64,000 nucleotides of DNA from Coriobacteriia bacterium (lineage in GTDB: Bacteria > Actinomycetota > Coriobacteriia > Anaerosomatales > SLCP01), in NCBI GenBank assembly GCA_030603745.1, contig JAUVXE010000010.1, positions 21,535 through 85,534 on the forward strand, written 5' to 3'. The notes beneath the pieces were generated by a model. That model did no database searches. It had not been told where the DNA came from and saw nothing but the letters and a program-made list of their open reading frames with translations. Within the stretch, counting starts at the first letter, position 1. Every line of letters begins with the position of its first letter. Shown here one piece after another: positions 1 to 8,466 of the stretch. The position numbers and the translations under genes are program-made.

Positions 1-301
1 TGTAGGAGAACGTCTTCGCTCCGGTCGATCCGACCTCAAGAGACGCCTCGAACCGCGCTCCTGCCCTGATCCCCGTCAGCCCCACCCTCGCGCTTGCCTC
101 CCCTTCGAGCACGAGGTCAGGCCAGGAGAAGGGCCTGAAGGAATCGCCACTCGCTGTCACGGCGATCGCCTCGAGGAGATTCGTCTTCCCTGCTGCGTTC
201 GGTCCCACGACGACCGTCAGTCCTCCGGCCGGCTGGATCGAGACGTCTCTATGGTTCCGAAACGTCTCGAGGCGCAACCCTTCGAGCCGCAGCTCCGTCA
301 C
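1..301 (-). CDS. recF: DNA replication and repair protein RecF, N-terminal part
   Basis: RecF is an SMC-like ATPase that helps load RecA on gapped DNA. About 100 N-terminal residues are visible and the gene runs off the left edge of the window. The Walker A motif GPNAAGKTN lies about 30 residues from the start, in the position usual for RecF, and is followed by NLLEAI. The GTG start at 301 is 7 bases after the dnaN stop, which fits the usual dnaA-dnaN-recF order and co-transcription. The start is chosen because it gives a normal RecF N-terminus (VTELRLEGLRLETFRNH). The C-terminal ABC signature and Walker B cannot be seen. Confidence 0.93.
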   Translation of the reverse strand, partial: MTELRLEGLRLETFRNHRDVSIQPAGGLTVVVGPNAAGKTNLLEAIAVTASGDSFRPFSWPDLVLEGEASARVGLTGIRAGARFEASLEVGSTGAKTFSY

Positions 302-308
302 GGTCTCG

Positions 309-1415
309 TCAGCCCAGCCGCACCGGCATGAGGAGATAGAGGAACCCTTCGTCCTCCGGGCTCGTGATGACGCCGGGCTTGAGCGGGCTCACGATCGCGA
401 CCTCGACGGTGTCACCGTCGATCACCGAGAGCCCGTCAGCGAGGAAGGCGTGGTTGAACGCGATCTCCACGTCGGCTCCCTCGGCCTTGACCATGAGGTC
501 CTCCGAAGCGTCCCCGACATCATGCGTCGTAGCGGACAGGCTCAGGGTCTGGTCCTCCGAGGAGACCGCGAGACGCAACGGTGTGTTGTGCTGGGCGAGC
601 AGCGCGACGCGTTTGACCGCGCCGGCGAACTCCTCCTTGGGGACGGCCACCTTGGTCTCCGAGTCCTTAGGGATCAGCTGTCGGTAGTTGGGGAACGTCC
701 CTTCGATCCTCCGGGTGACGATCTTGGTCGGCCCGAAGGAGAAGATCGCCTGGTTCTCTCCGACACCGATCACGACGTCGTCCCCGGACGAGGCCATCCT
801 GGCAATCTCTTCCATCACCTTTCCTGGAACGACCATCTCGAGATCCTGACCGGTCGGAGCGTCGAGCATCGTCTCCTTCACCGCGAGACGGTAGGAGTCG
901 GTCGCGACCATCCGCACCATCGCACTTTCCACGGTGAGGAGGATCCCTGTGAGCACCGGCCGCGTCTCGTCCCTGCTGACAGCACGGCCTACGTGGCGGA
1001 CGACCTCGGTGATCTTGGCGACGGGAAGGGTGATCTCCCTGCTCGTCTCGATCTCGGGGAACTTAGGGAAGTCCTCGGCGGAGAGGGTCTTCACCGTGAA
1101 TGACGAGTTCAGACACGAGACAGCCGCCGAGCCATCCTCCACGGAGATGGTCACCGCCGCCTCGGGGAGCGAGCGGACGATGTCTGAGAACAGCTTACCC
1201 GGGACGACGACGCTCCCCTCTCTCTCCACCGCCGCGAGAGGAAGCTGACTCTTCACCGATATCTCGAGGTCGGTCGCCTGGAGTGTGACCTCCCCTGACG
1301 GAGCGGCGGAGAGAAGGATCCCCGAGAGGATGGGGAGTGTCGAGCGCGACGAGAGTCCTCGGCTCACGACCGAGAGTGACTCGATCAGTTCTCCACGGGC
1401 GACGGTCAGCTTCAT
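309..1415 (-). CDS. dnaN: DNA polymerase III beta subunit (sliding clamp)
   Basis: The protein is the ring-shaped processivity clamp for DNA polymerase III, 368 residues and normal in length. The N-terminus ([14 protein letters not shown]), the middle ([16 protein letters not shown]) and the C-terminal LLMPVRLG are typical of the three clamp folds. The ATG at 1415 is preferred over an in-frame ATG at 1430 because AAAGGAA lies at 1421-1427, five bases upstream of it. The gene lies between dnaA and recF on the same strand; the 228-base gap towards dnaA holds DnaA boxes and probably its promoter. Confidence 0.97.
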   Translation of the reverse strand: MKLTVARGELIESLSVVSRGLSSRSTLPILSGILLSAAPSGEVTLQATDLEISVKSQLPLAAVEREGSVVVPGKLFSDIVRSLPEAAVTISVEDGSAAVSCLNSSFTVKTLSAEDFPKFPEIETSREITLPVAKITEVVRHVGRAVSRDETRPVLTGILLTVESAMVRMVATDSYRLAVKETMLDAPTGQDLEMVVPGKVMEEIARMASSGDDVVIGVGENQAIFSFGPTKIVTRRIEGTFPNYRQLIPKDSETKVAVPKEEFAGAVKRVALLAQHNTPLRLAVSSEDQTLSLSATTHDVGDASEDLMVKAEGADVEIAFNHAFLADGLSVIDGDTVEVAIVSPLKPGVITSPEDEGFLYLLMPVRLG

Positions 1416-1472
1416 CTCTGTTCCTTTCATATCTATAAGACCAGAAGTCGTAGTAATAGGGGCTGTGGGGAG

Positions 1473-1627
1473 TGTGGAAAAACCTCATGTCCGCTGCTCA
1501 GGTCCGGCGTGTCCCCTGTCTACTTCCTGTGGGGTATCCGTACCTTGTTGTCCACATCATCCAGGGAGTCGGGCCTTCTCCACACGGCTCCTCTCTTGTC
1601 CACATCTATATATGACGGTTGTCCACA
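1473..1627. other. DnaA-box cluster between dnaA and dnaN (part of bipartite origin)
   Basis: This noncoding gap carries several 9-mers close to the DnaA box TTATCCACA. TTGTCCACA occurs three times (1548-1556, 1596-1604, 1619-1627), TTCTCCACA once (1576-1584), and TGTGGAAAA on the opposite orientation at 1473-1481. The boxes may act as part of the origin, in dnaA/dnaN autoregulation, or both. A second and stronger cluster lies on the other side of dnaA, around 4.0-4.55 kb. Confidence 0.75.
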
Positions 1628-1643
1628 CCGTAGTCCACTCTCG

Positions 1644-3050
1644 TCAGCTCTTCTGTCGCACCTGGTTCGTGAGGGTCTGGATCTGGTTGTATACGTCCCT
1701 GTCCGCGTTCAGGAGCTTCTGGATCTTGGCCGTCGCGTGCATGACCGTGGTGTGGTCGCGGCCTCCGAACTCAGCGCCGATCCTCGGCAACGAGAGGTCG
1801 GTCAGCTCTCGGGTGAGGTACATCGCGACCTGCCTGGGATAGACGATGGATTGAGACCGCTTGTTGCCGATGAGTTCGGAGTGAGAGAGGGAGTAGTACT
1901 TACACACCTCCCGTTGGATGGTCTGGATCGATATGGGCCTGACGACCCGCTCGGGGAAGATGTCCTTCAAGACGTTCTTAGCCAGGTCGATGTCGACCGG
2001 GTGGCGGGTGAGTGAACTGAACGCCACGACGCGGATGAGCGCTCCTTCGAGCTCTCTGATGTTCGAGGAGACACGGTCGGCGATGAAGGTCAGGACCGCG
2101 TCTGGGACATTGAGGTGTTGGACCTCGATCGTCCTGCGAAGGATCGCGATCCTCGTCTCGAGGTCCGGGGGCTGGATGTCGGTGATGAGACCCATCTCGA
2201 ACCGGCTCCTGAGTCGCTCCTCGAGCTTCTCGATGTCCTTCGGTGGACGGTCGGACGACAACACGACCTGTTTCCCGGCCTGCTGCAGGGTGTTGAAGGT
2301 ATGGAAGAACTCCTCCTGAGTCCCCTCCTTACCCTTGAGGAACTGGATGTCGTCGACGAGGAGGAGGTCGTTGGTCCGGTACTGCCGGCGGAATCCGTCG
2401 ATCCGTTTCTTGTCCCGGTCGCCGATCGAGTTGATGAAGTCGTTGGTGAACTGCTCGGTCGAGACGTACTTCACTTTGAGGTGAGGGAAGCTCGTCTGGA
2501 CGTAGTGGCCGATCGCCTGGAGCAGATGTGTCTTCCCGAGCCCGACCCCGCCATAGATGAACAGAGGGTTGTACGCGCGACCGGGAGCCTCCGCGACCGC
2601 GAGAGCCGCCGCGTGAGCGAACTGGTTCGAGGCCCCTATCACGTATGAGTCGAAGGTGTACTTCGGGTTGAACTCGCCCTCAGGCGACGGGTGCCGGCGT
2701 CGGACGGGAACGCTGGCCGCCTCAGCCTCGGTGACCGGAGGTTCCTCGGGCTCCTCGGCGGGGGGTTCGAAGGAGTGAGGGGACGCCGAGGCAGGCGGGA
2801 CGCTGAACTCGATGACGAGATCGTGGCCGAGGGACTCAGAGAGGGCGGAGTGCAGGAGGCCGGAGTAGCGGGACTCGAGCCACTCGCGCGCGAACTCGTT
2901 CTGGACGGCGATGACGAGACGGCCGTCCGCCACCTCGACAGGGGACGTGTGCTCGAACCACGTCTTGAACGTAGGGGTGTTCAGCTCGGAGCGGACCACC
3001 TCGAGGACATCGGCCCATACCGCTTCCGCGTCGTGCGTCTTCATCCGCAT
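1644..3050 (-). CDS. dnaA: Chromosomal replication initiator DnaA
   Basis: DnaA binds DnaA boxes and opens the origin. The 468-residue protein shows domain I (about 1-85), a short Pro/Glu-rich linker (about 86-120) and the AAA+ domain with Walker A GGVGLGKT at 167-174 and Walker [10 protein letters not shown]. The C-terminal DNA-binding domain has the DnaA signature [11 protein letters not shown]. The ATG at 3050 is followed by a second ATG two codons later (MRMKT); GAAGG about ten bases upstream fits either. The gene reads away from the main box cluster, with dnaN and recF following. Confidence 0.98.
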   Translation of the reverse strand: MRMKTHDAEAVWADVLEVVRSELNTPTFKTWFEHTSPVEVADGRLVIAVQNEFAREWLESRYSGLLHSALSESLGHDLVIEFSVPPASASPHSFEPPAEEPEEPPVTEAEAASVPVRRRHPSPEGEFNPKYTFDSYVIGASNQFAHAAALAVAEAPGRAYNPLFIYGGVGLGKTHLLQAIGHYVQTSFPHLKVKYVSTEQFTNDFINSIGDRDKKRIDGFRRQYRTNDLLLVDDIQFLKGKEGTQEEFFHTFNTLQQAGKQVVLSSDRPPKDIEKLEERLRSRFEMGLITDIQPPDLETRIAILRRTIEVQHLNVPDAVLTFIADRVSSNIRELEGALIRVVAFSSLTRHPVDIDLAKNVLKDIFPERVVRPISIQTIQREVCKYYSLSHSELIGNKRSQSIVYPRQVAMYLTRELTDLSLPRIGAEFGGRDHTTVMHATAKIQKLLNADRDVYNQIQTLTNQVRQKS

Positions 3051-3081
3051 CGCCTCGATACCTTCTTATAGATGGTGTGGT

Positions 3082-3993
3082 TCACAGGGAGAACAGGCTA
3101 TCCAGATACGCGGAGCCCTCGGCGGTGAGGACCCGCTTGCCGGTCACGTCGGATTCGATCAGCCCGTGCTGCTCGAGATAGGCGAGATCGCGGTGGGCCG
3201 TCGACAGGGCGACGGACAGCTCCTTCGAGACGATCGTGGGACCGGCCTCGCCGATCTCGAGGACGAGCGAGAGTACCTGCTTCTGCCGGGTGGTGAGCGG
3301 AGGGAACGCATGGCCGGTAGGGCCCGGCGCAGGCGGAGGCGTCCCGGGCTTGTGAGGGGCGGGGTCCCATGAGGGGGCGAGGTCCTCTGCGGGGATGGCG
3401 GAGGAGCGCTCGACGACGGGATCGGCGAGCTGCTCGGTGCTGACCGTGACCACCGTCCCGGATCCCAGGTTGTCGGCGATCTCAAGAAACCCTCCCGAGT
3501 GGGCCAGGTACTCGCGGACGATCGGCAGACCTGAGCCGACGCCCCGGATGACGTGCTTCATCGAGTAGGTGGCGGTGGTGTAGCCGGGGAGCTGCGCGCG
3601 CTCCTTGTCGCGGATGCCGGGACCCTGGTCGGCGAAGCGGACCGTGTGTCCCCCGTCGAGGATCGAGACGACGGGCTCGAGGAAGTCTGCGTGGATGAAG
3701 TTCTCCGCGCACTCGCGGATGACCGTGTAGGGGATCTCCCCGCCGAGGTCCCGAGCGAGCGCGTACGTCTGCGACGAGATGTCCTCTATCAGCTGCGCCT
3801 GGGTCGCGGATGATACGTCGACCGTCCGGGGAGCAGCGGCGGGAGAATCGTAGACGGCGAGCCGGGCCCGGAACACGGACGGGTCTGCGGCGTGGTCGCG
3901 GTCGGGCACGACAGGGGTGGCGGGAACCAGCCGCTCGTCGGTGACCCGACCAGGAGACGGGAGGACGCCCCCCCGCGTGTAGAAGCTTTTCAC
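3082..3993 (-). CDS. GHKL-type ATPase with C-terminal winged helix, next to oriC
   Basis: The 303-residue protein joins a histidine-kinase-like ATPase fold to a DNA-binding domain. The N-box ECAENFIHADF, G1 motif DQGPGI and G2 motif GVGSGLPIV are visible in the first two thirds. The last 70 residues form a winged helix-turn-helix (TRQKQVLSLVLEIGE to KRVLTAEGSAYL). No phosphoacceptor histidine domain, sensor domain or membrane segment is seen, so it is not a classical sensor kinase. The GTG at 3993 is chosen because AAAGGGG lies upstream; a longer reading to 4137 would run through DnaA boxes. It sits 31 bases upstream of dnaA on the same strand. The function is unknown; anti-sigma-like kinase or origin/dnaA regulator are possibilities. 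Confidence 0.75.
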   Translation of the reverse strand: MKSFYTRGGVLPSPGRVTDERLVPATPVVPDRDHAADPSVFRARLAVYDSPAAAPRTVDVSSATQAQLIEDISSQTYALARDLGGEIPYTVIRECAENFIHADFLEPVVSILDGGHTVRFADQGPGIRDKERAQLPGYTTATYSMKHVIRGVGSGLPIVREYLAHSGGFLEIADNLGSGTVVTVSTEQLADPVVERSSAIPAEDLAPSWDPAPHKPGTPPPAPGPTGHAFPPLTTRQKQVLSLVLEIGEAGPTIVSKELSVALSTAHRDLAYLEQHGLIESDVTGKRVLTAEGSAYLDSLFSL

Positions 3994-4590
3994 CCCGCCT
4001 GCGCCCCTTTCTTCCTCGTTGTGGACAGGGCCGTGGTTATCAACATCTCGCCCCGCCGGCCGCCCGAGCTTAAACTCCTGTAAACAGGCGTATCCACCTG
4101 CGAGGACACACCGCTTCGACCGTCCTCGTACCGGCACGACGTGCGGGTTCCCATCTTATCCACATCACTTTCCACATCTGTGGAAATCAGGCACCGGAGC
4201 GGTGATTCCGAACCCTCAAGTCTCCAGCGTATCGCGGTTTCTGCGCCGTCCGGGCTTTCCGGACTGTTGAAAGGTCTCACGCGCCAGCCCGGAGCGTTGT
4301 GGAAATCGGCACGGCCTCTTCCACCGCTCCCCCAACGGTCCGCCGGTACCCGTCCGCTCCCCCGAAGCCTTGGTGCCCGGCCCGCCGAAGCACGGGCCTC
4401 AGCAGGACTTTTCACACCCGGTTCACCGATCGGTCGACCGATGACGGATGCCGAGCAGTCTATCAAGCGGCCGCCCGCCCAACAACGGCGCAGGCCGAGT
4501 TATCCACAGCTTCAACACCGAGCGGTGCAGGGTTTTCCACATCATCCACAGATTTCTCCCGAGAAGTCGAAATGGCGCACGTCGCGTCTC
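3994..4590. other. oriC: Replication origin oriC, main DnaA-box cluster
   Basis: The noncoding region of about 600 bases between the ATPase gene and rpmH holds many DnaA boxes. Perfect TTATCCACA occurs at 4156-4164 and 4500-4508. Near matches are TTATCAACA (4037-4045), CTTTCCACA (4168-4176), TTTTCCACA (4533-4541), TCATCCACA (4542-4550) and, inverted, TGTGGACAG (4020-4028), TGTGGAAAT (4179-4187) and TGTGGAAAT (4298-4306). The pair at 4168-4187 forms a palindrome. Gene orientation switches here: recF-dnaA leave to the left, rpmH-parB to the right. An obvious AT-rich unwinding tract is not apparent. Confidence 0.88.
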
Positions 4591-4591
4591 G

Positions 4592-4621
4592 TTGACACGC
4601 CGAGAAGGCCGCGGATATAAT
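4592..4621 (+). promoter_or_regulatory. rpmH operon promoter
   Basis: TTGACA at 4592-4597 and TATAAT at 4616-4621 are separated by 18 bases. Both hexamers match the sigma-70 consensus perfectly, and the promoter lies 46 bases upstream of the rpmH start. It directly follows the last DnaA boxes, so DnaA binding could influence it. Confidence 0.85.
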
Positions 4622-4667
4622 CGTCGGGCTTTGCTCCCGCCCGGGAGCGTGGATCGGAGGGACAGAC

Positions 4668-4805
4668 GTGAGCAAGAGGACGTATCAGCCGAACAACCGC
4701 AAACGCAGCAAGACGCATGGCTTCCGCCAGCGTATGTCGACCAAGGCGGGACGGCGCGTGCTTGCCAACCGGCGCCGCAAGGGCCGCGAGGTCCTCTGCG
4801 CGTAG
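4668..4805 (+). CDS. rpmH: Large ribosomal subunit protein bL34
   Basis: This small basic protein of 45 residues belongs to the 50S subunit. It begins [13 protein letters not shown], contains [15 protein letters not shown] and NRRRKGR, and matches L34 over its full length. It starts with GTG, preceded by GGAGGGA at 4656-4662. It is the first gene of the rpmH-rnpA-yidD-yidC-jag block that conventionally flanks the bacterial origin. Confidence 0.97.
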   Translation: MSKRTYQPNNRKRSKTHGFRQRMSTKAGRRVLANRRRKGREVLCA

Positions 4806-4833
4806 ACGAGACCCCGGGACAGGACGTGACGCG

Positions 4834-5190
4834 ATGCGCACGATCCGGTCGACTCGCGAGGTCGACGAGGTGTTCCGCGAGGGCGAGAGGGTCTCACACC
4901 CGCTGCTCATCGCGCTCATACGAGAGACACCCCAAGAACGCGGCCCTGAGGGCCGCGTTGCGTTTATCGCTGGCAAGCGTCTCGGCAACGCGGTGGTGCG
5001 CAACCGGTGCAAGCGAGTGCTCAGGGCCGCCGTCCGGCGCTCCGGCGGCCCGTGGCCGGGCGTCGATGTCGCACTGATAGCCCGGGCCGGCACCCCGACC
5101 GCCGCCCCCGGGGAGCTCGACGCCGCACTGGCCCGTGTGGGCCGGCGCGCCGCCTCGGCTCGGGCGGCGCCATCTCAGGAACGGCGGTGA
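4834..5190 (+). CDS. rnpA: Ribonuclease P protein component
   Basis: RnpA is the protein cofactor of RNase P, which trims tRNA 5' leaders. The 118-residue protein has the family signature around [14 protein letters not shown] (about residues 48-61), where the basic residues contact the RNA. The ATG at 4834 lies 28 bases after rpmH; the conserved [11 protein letters not shown] follows near the N-terminus. The C-terminus is Ala/Arg-rich and variable. The stop overlaps the proposed yidD GTG, which suggests translational coupling. Confidence 0.95.
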   Translation: MRTIRSTREVDEVFREGERVSHPLLIALIRETPQERGPEGRVAFIAGKRLGNAVVRNRCKRVLRAAVRRSGGPWPGVDVALIARAGTPTAAPGELDAALARVGRRAASARAAPSQERR

Positions 5191-5435
5191 GGCGCATGAG
5201 GGCGCTGCCGATCCTGCTCATCAAGGCATACCAGCGGCTCATCTCCCCGCTCCTCCCGCCTTCATGCCGTTTCACCCCCTCCTGCTCCGCATATGCGATA
5301 ACATCACTTGAGCGATACGGGGTGGTGAAGGGCGGATGGCTCGCCGTGCGCCGCATCGCCCGGTGTCACCCATGGAATCCCGGCGGGTACGATCCGGTGC
5401 CCGAGGAGCAGAGGAAGCATCACTCGAACGTCTGA
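5187..5435 (+). CDS. yidD: Membrane protein insertion efficiency factor YidD
   Basis: YidD is a small membrane-associated protein assisting YidC. The 82-residue product carries the family core [26 protein letters not shown] followed by [18 protein letters not shown] and the PVPE-like ending; three conserved Cys are present. GTG at 5187 overlaps the rnpA stop (GTGA) with CAGGA at 5176-5180; an in-frame ATG at 5196 is an alternative. Its place between rnpA and yidC is the conserved one. Confidence 0.92.
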   Translation: MRRMRALPILLIKAYQRLISPLLPPSCRFTPSCSAYAITSLERYGVVKGGWLAVRRIARCHPWNPGGYDPVPEEQRKHHSNV

Positions 5436-5489
5436 CATCGCCGTGCCCGCGTGGCTGGCGCTCATCCCGACCGAGGAGGTCTTACGACC

Positions 5490-6200
5490 GTGTGGCTTGC
5501 GATCAAAGAAGCGATATTCGCGGGTCTGCAGTATCTACATGACATAACTGGGGATTACGGCGTTGCCATAATCCTGCTCACCGTCTTCATCCGACTCCTC
5601 ATGGTGCCGCTCACGGTGAAGCAGACGCGTTCGATGTACGAGCTGCAGCGTATCCAGCCCAAGATCAAGGAGCTGCAGAAGAAGTACAAGAACGACAAGG
5701 AGAAGCTCCAGGAGGAGACGCTCAAGTTCTACCAGGAGAACAAGGTGAACCCGTTCGGCGGCTGTCTCCCCCTCCTTCTGCAGATGCCGGTGTTCATCGC
5801 CCTGTACCAGGTACTTGGTGGCACTCCGGGTCAGCCGGGGCTCTTCCTCTCCTACATCGCCGAGCTCCCCGAGGCGCAGCAGGCCGCGATGACTCGCTTC
5901 TGGATAATTCTGCCAGACCTGACGGCCACCCCTGCAGCGGTCTATGGTGACGCTGGCATCCTCGCGGTCCTCCCCTACGTCGCACTCGTGGTCCTGTTCG
6001 GCCTGAGCATCTGGATCCCGCAGATGCTGATGCCCGGCGAGAACCAGCAGAAACAGGTCGCTGGGATCATGGCGGTCTTCATGTTGTACATCGGCTGGAT
6101 CAGCCCCGCCGGCGTCCTCCTCTACTGGGTGACGTCGAGCCTCATCGGCATCGGCCAGCAGCAGATCCAGATGAGATTCCTTGCCAAGAAGGAGGCATAG
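5490..6200 (+). CDS. yidC: Membrane protein insertase YidC/Oxa1
   Basis: YidC inserts and folds inner-membrane proteins. The 236-residue form is the short type without the large periplasmic domain, as in Gram-positive bacteria. The first membrane segment (GVAIILLTVFIRLLMVPLTVKQT) holds the conserved hydrophilic-groove Arg; next come the cytoplasmic hairpin (QPKIKELQKKYKNDKEK), the CLPLLLQMPVFIALY segment and two more membrane helices. GTG at 5490 is chosen because GGAGG lies at 5475-5479. An N-terminal lipobox is not seen. Confidence 0.95.
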   Translation: MWLAIKEAIFAGLQYLHDITGDYGVAIILLTVFIRLLMVPLTVKQTRSMYELQRIQPKIKELQKKYKNDKEKLQEETLKFYQENKVNPFGGCLPLLLQMPVFIALYQVLGGTPGQPGLFLSYIAELPEAQQAAMTRFWIILPDLTATPAAVYGDAGILAVLPYVALVVLFGLSIWIPQMLMPGENQQKQVAGIMAVFMLYIGWISPAGVLLYWVTSSLIGIGQQQIQMRFLAKKEA

Positions 6201-6202
6201 GC

Positions 6203-6967
6203 ATGGTGCGAGAGACGATCACCGAGGCGCCCACCATCGAAGAGGCGCTCGACGCCGCGCTTGAGGAGCTCGGCGTTCAGCAGGACGCCGTCGAGTACGA
6301 GGTCCTCGAGGGCGGCGGGCGCAGCGGGCTGTTCGGCATGGGTGGGGAGAAGCACGCACGCGTGAGGGTGTGGCTGAAGCAAGAGTTCCTCTCCGAGGCC
6401 AAGGCTGAGCCCGAAGGAGCCGACTCCATGGAGGACGAGCACGAGGAGGAGCCCCCAACGGAGGTGCTGCGATCGGCAGCCGAGCCTGCCGAGCTCACGG
6501 ACGAGGAGCTGGACCGCGTCGCGGATGAAGCCGTGAGCGCGATCCAGTCGATTCTCGACGGTTTCGGCATCGAGGCCACCATCGAGGAGTATGAGGGGGA
6601 CGAGGGCGAGATCATCCTCGATGTCGTCGGCGGGGATCTCGGCGTGCTGATCGGACGTCATGGCAAGACGCTCGACGGGCTGCAGGTCCTGGTATCAGCG
6701 ATCACCAACCGCCGTCTGGGGTTCCGCTACCCCGTCCTCGTCGACATCGAGGGCTATCGCAACCGGCGCCGCGTCAAGCTCGAGGAGATCGCAAGCCGGT
6801 CCGCAGAACGAGCCGTGCGTCAGGGTTCGCCGGTCAAACTGCGTCCGATGTCCAGTCTGGAGCGCCGCGTCGTTCATGTCGCGCTCCGGGACAATCCCCG
6901 CGTCACGACGGCGAGTGAGGGCGAGGAGCCGTTCCGCTGCGTCGTCGTGAAGCCGAAGGGTCGCTAA
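6203..6967 (+). CDS. jag: RNA-binding protein Jag/KhpB
   Basis: The 254-residue protein has the three Jag parts: an N-terminal Jag_N domain (residues 1-55, with GLFGMGG), a central acidic linker, a KH domain with the GRHGKTLDGLQ loop near residue 150, and a C-terminal R3H domain (about 200-250, RRVVHVALRD). It binds RNA and in Gram-positive bacteria forms a pair with KhpA affecting cell elongation. It starts 2 bases after yidC. Two hairpins follow, so this is probably the last gene of the rpmH operon. Confidence 0.94.
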   Translation: MVRETITEAPTIEEALDAALEELGVQQDAVEYEVLEGGGRSGLFGMGGEKHARVRVWLKQEFLSEAKAEPEGADSMEDEHEEEPPTEVLRSAAEPAELTDEELDRVADEAVSAIQSILDGFGIEATIEEYEGDEGEIILDVVGGDLGVLIGRHGKTLDGLQVLVSAITNRRLGFRYPVLVDIEGYRNRRRVKLEEIASRSAERAVRQGSPVKLRPMSSLERRVVHVALRDNPRVTTASEGEEPFRCVVVKPKGR

Positions 6968-6990
6968 GGATCCGAGCGGGGCGGAGGGCG

Positions 6991-7072
6991 CCCCGGAGGA
7001 CGCCTCCGGGGTCGAAGCCCGGAGCGCAGCCGAGAAGAACAAAGAACGAGACCGCCTGCGGGCGGTCTCGTT
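6991..7072 (+). terminator. Two hairpins after jag
   Basis: A first hairpin has a perfect 9-base stem, CCCCGGAGG (6991-6999) with CCTCCGGGG (7003-7011). The second, stronger one pairs 7045-7056 with 7061-7072 (12 bases, loop TGCG). The run of T after it is poor (TTGCGTT), so termination there is likely but not certain. Confidence 0.7.
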
Positions 7073-7550
7073 GCGTTCAGGGCAGGATATCACCGCTGCC
7101 GTCCTGCCGACTCGAGGAAGATGCGCTACGAGGGCCGATGACGCCCCTTTCGCGTGCCACGCGAGTCGGCAAAGGCACGCGCGCAACCGCTGGCCACTGG
7201 CTGGTCGCGATCAGCACCACGTCGGCCGATGACGAAGTCGGCCGGCGCGAAAGTAGAGCCAGAGTCAGCCGCGCCACCTGGTGGTCAGCGCCGCGCCCGC
7301 CTGACCGCCGGGGAGAGTGATCCCTCGGGCCTGGCTGACAAGAGTTCCTGACCCAAGAAGTCCTGGCAGCCGCCCGCCTGTCAGCACGAACCTTTCGGGC
7401 ACTGGATACCGCTGTCCGGGGAACACGAATGCGTGCTCCCGAACCAGTCGTGTGTTCAGCGGTGCGCGAAGGCACTGCATCGACGCCGCGCCTTCCTTAT
7501 CGCCGCGCATGCGGCTCGTCGCGGTGGCGAACACTCACCGCTTGGGATAT
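7073..7550. other. Region without recognised gene between jag terminator and parS
   Basis: About 480 bases hold no convincing coding sequence: short open frames exist on both strands but lack ribosome binding sites and recognisable products. No tRNA or known small RNA pattern was seen. It could contain decayed sequence, the start of the rsmG-parAB transcript, or an unrecognised RNA. Confidence 0.6.
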
Positions 7551-7566
7551 TGTTTCACGTGAAACA
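7551..7566. promoter_or_regulatory. parS: parS site 1 (ParB binding site)
   Basis: The 16-base palindrome TGTTTCACGTGAAACA matches the bacterial parS consensus perfectly. It lies about 3 kb from the origin boxes and just upstream of rsmG-parA-parB. ParB nucleates here and spreads along the DNA to direct origin segregation. Confidence 0.95.
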
Positions 7567-7608
7567 TCCGCGCAGCGTCGGCTCACCGGCGCGCTCTGTG
7601 AGGGCCGA

Positions 7609-7624
7609 GGTTTCACGTGAAACA
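7609..7624. promoter_or_regulatory. parS: parS site 2, overlapping the rsmG start
   Basis: GGTTTCACGTGAAACA matches parS at 15 of 16 positions. It is 42 bases after the first site. Its central CACGTG supplies the GTG start codon of rsmG at 7617, so ParB bound here would cover the translation start region of that gene. Confidence 0.93.
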
Positions 7625-8381
7625 TCCGACGGGTGCGAAGTGGGGGAACCACTTCGAGGAGAGTGGGCGCCAGCTGGCAGATGCGGCTGCTGAAGTCGGT
7701 GTCCAGCTCACGCCTGAGCAGGTCGCATCGCTGCTGCTTCACCTGGGGATGGTGCTTGAGGCGAACAGGACGATGAATCTCACGAGGATCGATGACGTTG
7801 AGGCGGCGGTTGTCGGCCATGTGGTGGACAGTCTCGCGCTCGTTGCGGTGATTCGAGAGATCGCTGGGCCGGTGGTCGAGGGGGAGAGTGTGGATCTCGG
7901 GTCGGGAGCGGGCTTCCCCGGGTTTCCCCTTGCGATTCTTTCCGGTTCCAGGGTCACTCTGGTCGAGTCGGTGGGGAAGAAGGCCATGTTCTTGCGCTCC
8001 GTCGCCGCTGAGCTCGACAACAGCGCAGATGTTGCGGTGTTGGGCGCACGGGCTGAGGAGGTCGCCCTCGAGCGTCCAGGAGCGTTCCAGATCGTGACTG
8101 CTCGCGCCTTGGCTGCGCTTCCCTCGCTGGTCGAGCTCGCTGCTCCCCTGCTCTCCGCGGGCGGGAGACTGTTCGCCATGAAGGGGCAGCCCTCGCCTGA
8201 GGAGATCGCGCGTGGTCGAGAGGTTGCTGTGTTGGTCGGCCTCACGGAGGAGCGGGTAGAACGCTACCGTCTGCCCGGCTCGGCACGGGACCGCTCGGTC
8301 ATCGTGTACCGAAAGAAGGGAGAGCCCTTGCGCCCGCTGCCCAGGCGGCCGGGAATGGCCCAGAGGAAGCCCCTCGCCTGA
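7617..8381 (+). CDS. rsmG: 16S rRNA (guanine-527 N7) methyltransferase RsmG
   Basis: RsmG methylates G527 of 16S rRNA using S-adenosylmethionine. The 254-residue protein has the family pattern NLTRIDD near residue 50, the SAM-binding loop DLGSGAGFPGFPLAI near residue 90 and ESVGKKAMFL after it. GTG at 7617 is the only suitable in-frame start upstream of residue 44; CGAGG ends 6 bases before it. The start lies within parS site 2. The gene precedes parA, the classical gidB-parA-parB order. Confidence 0.93.
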   Translation: MKHPTGAKWGNHFEESGRQLADAAAEVGVQLTPEQVASLLLHLGMVLEANRTMNLTRIDDVEAAVVGHVVDSLALVAVIREIAGPVVEGESVDLGSGAGFPGFPLAILSGSRVTLVESVGKKAMFLRSVAAELDNSADVAVLGARAEEVALERPGAFQIVTARALAALPSLVELAAPLLSAGGRLFAMKGQPSPEEIARGREVAVLVGLTEERVERYRLPGSARDRSVIVYRKKGEPLRPLPRRPGMAQRKPLA

Positions 8382-8428
8382 GTGCCGGTGTTGGAGGCCA
8401 TCACTGTTCCTGCACGTCGGGAGAGTGA

Positions 8429-8434
8429 TATACT
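8429..8434 (+). promoter_or_regulatory. Probable -10 element of parA-parB
   Basis: TATACT lies 33 bases upstream of the parA GTG, in the 85-base gap after rsmG. No good -35 hexamer is seen at the usual distance, so this is tentative. Confidence 0.4.
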
Positions 8435-8466
8435 CCTCCGTACGCAGAGTGGCGAGAGGGGACAGT

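Noticed and set aside
3994..4137. Longer start for the origin-adjacent ATPase
   Set aside because: It would translate DnaA boxes; GTG at 3993 has a better ribosome site.
7073..7550. SRP RNA, tmRNA or 6S RNA in the jag-parS gap
   Set aside because: The conserved loops of these RNAs were not found on either strand.
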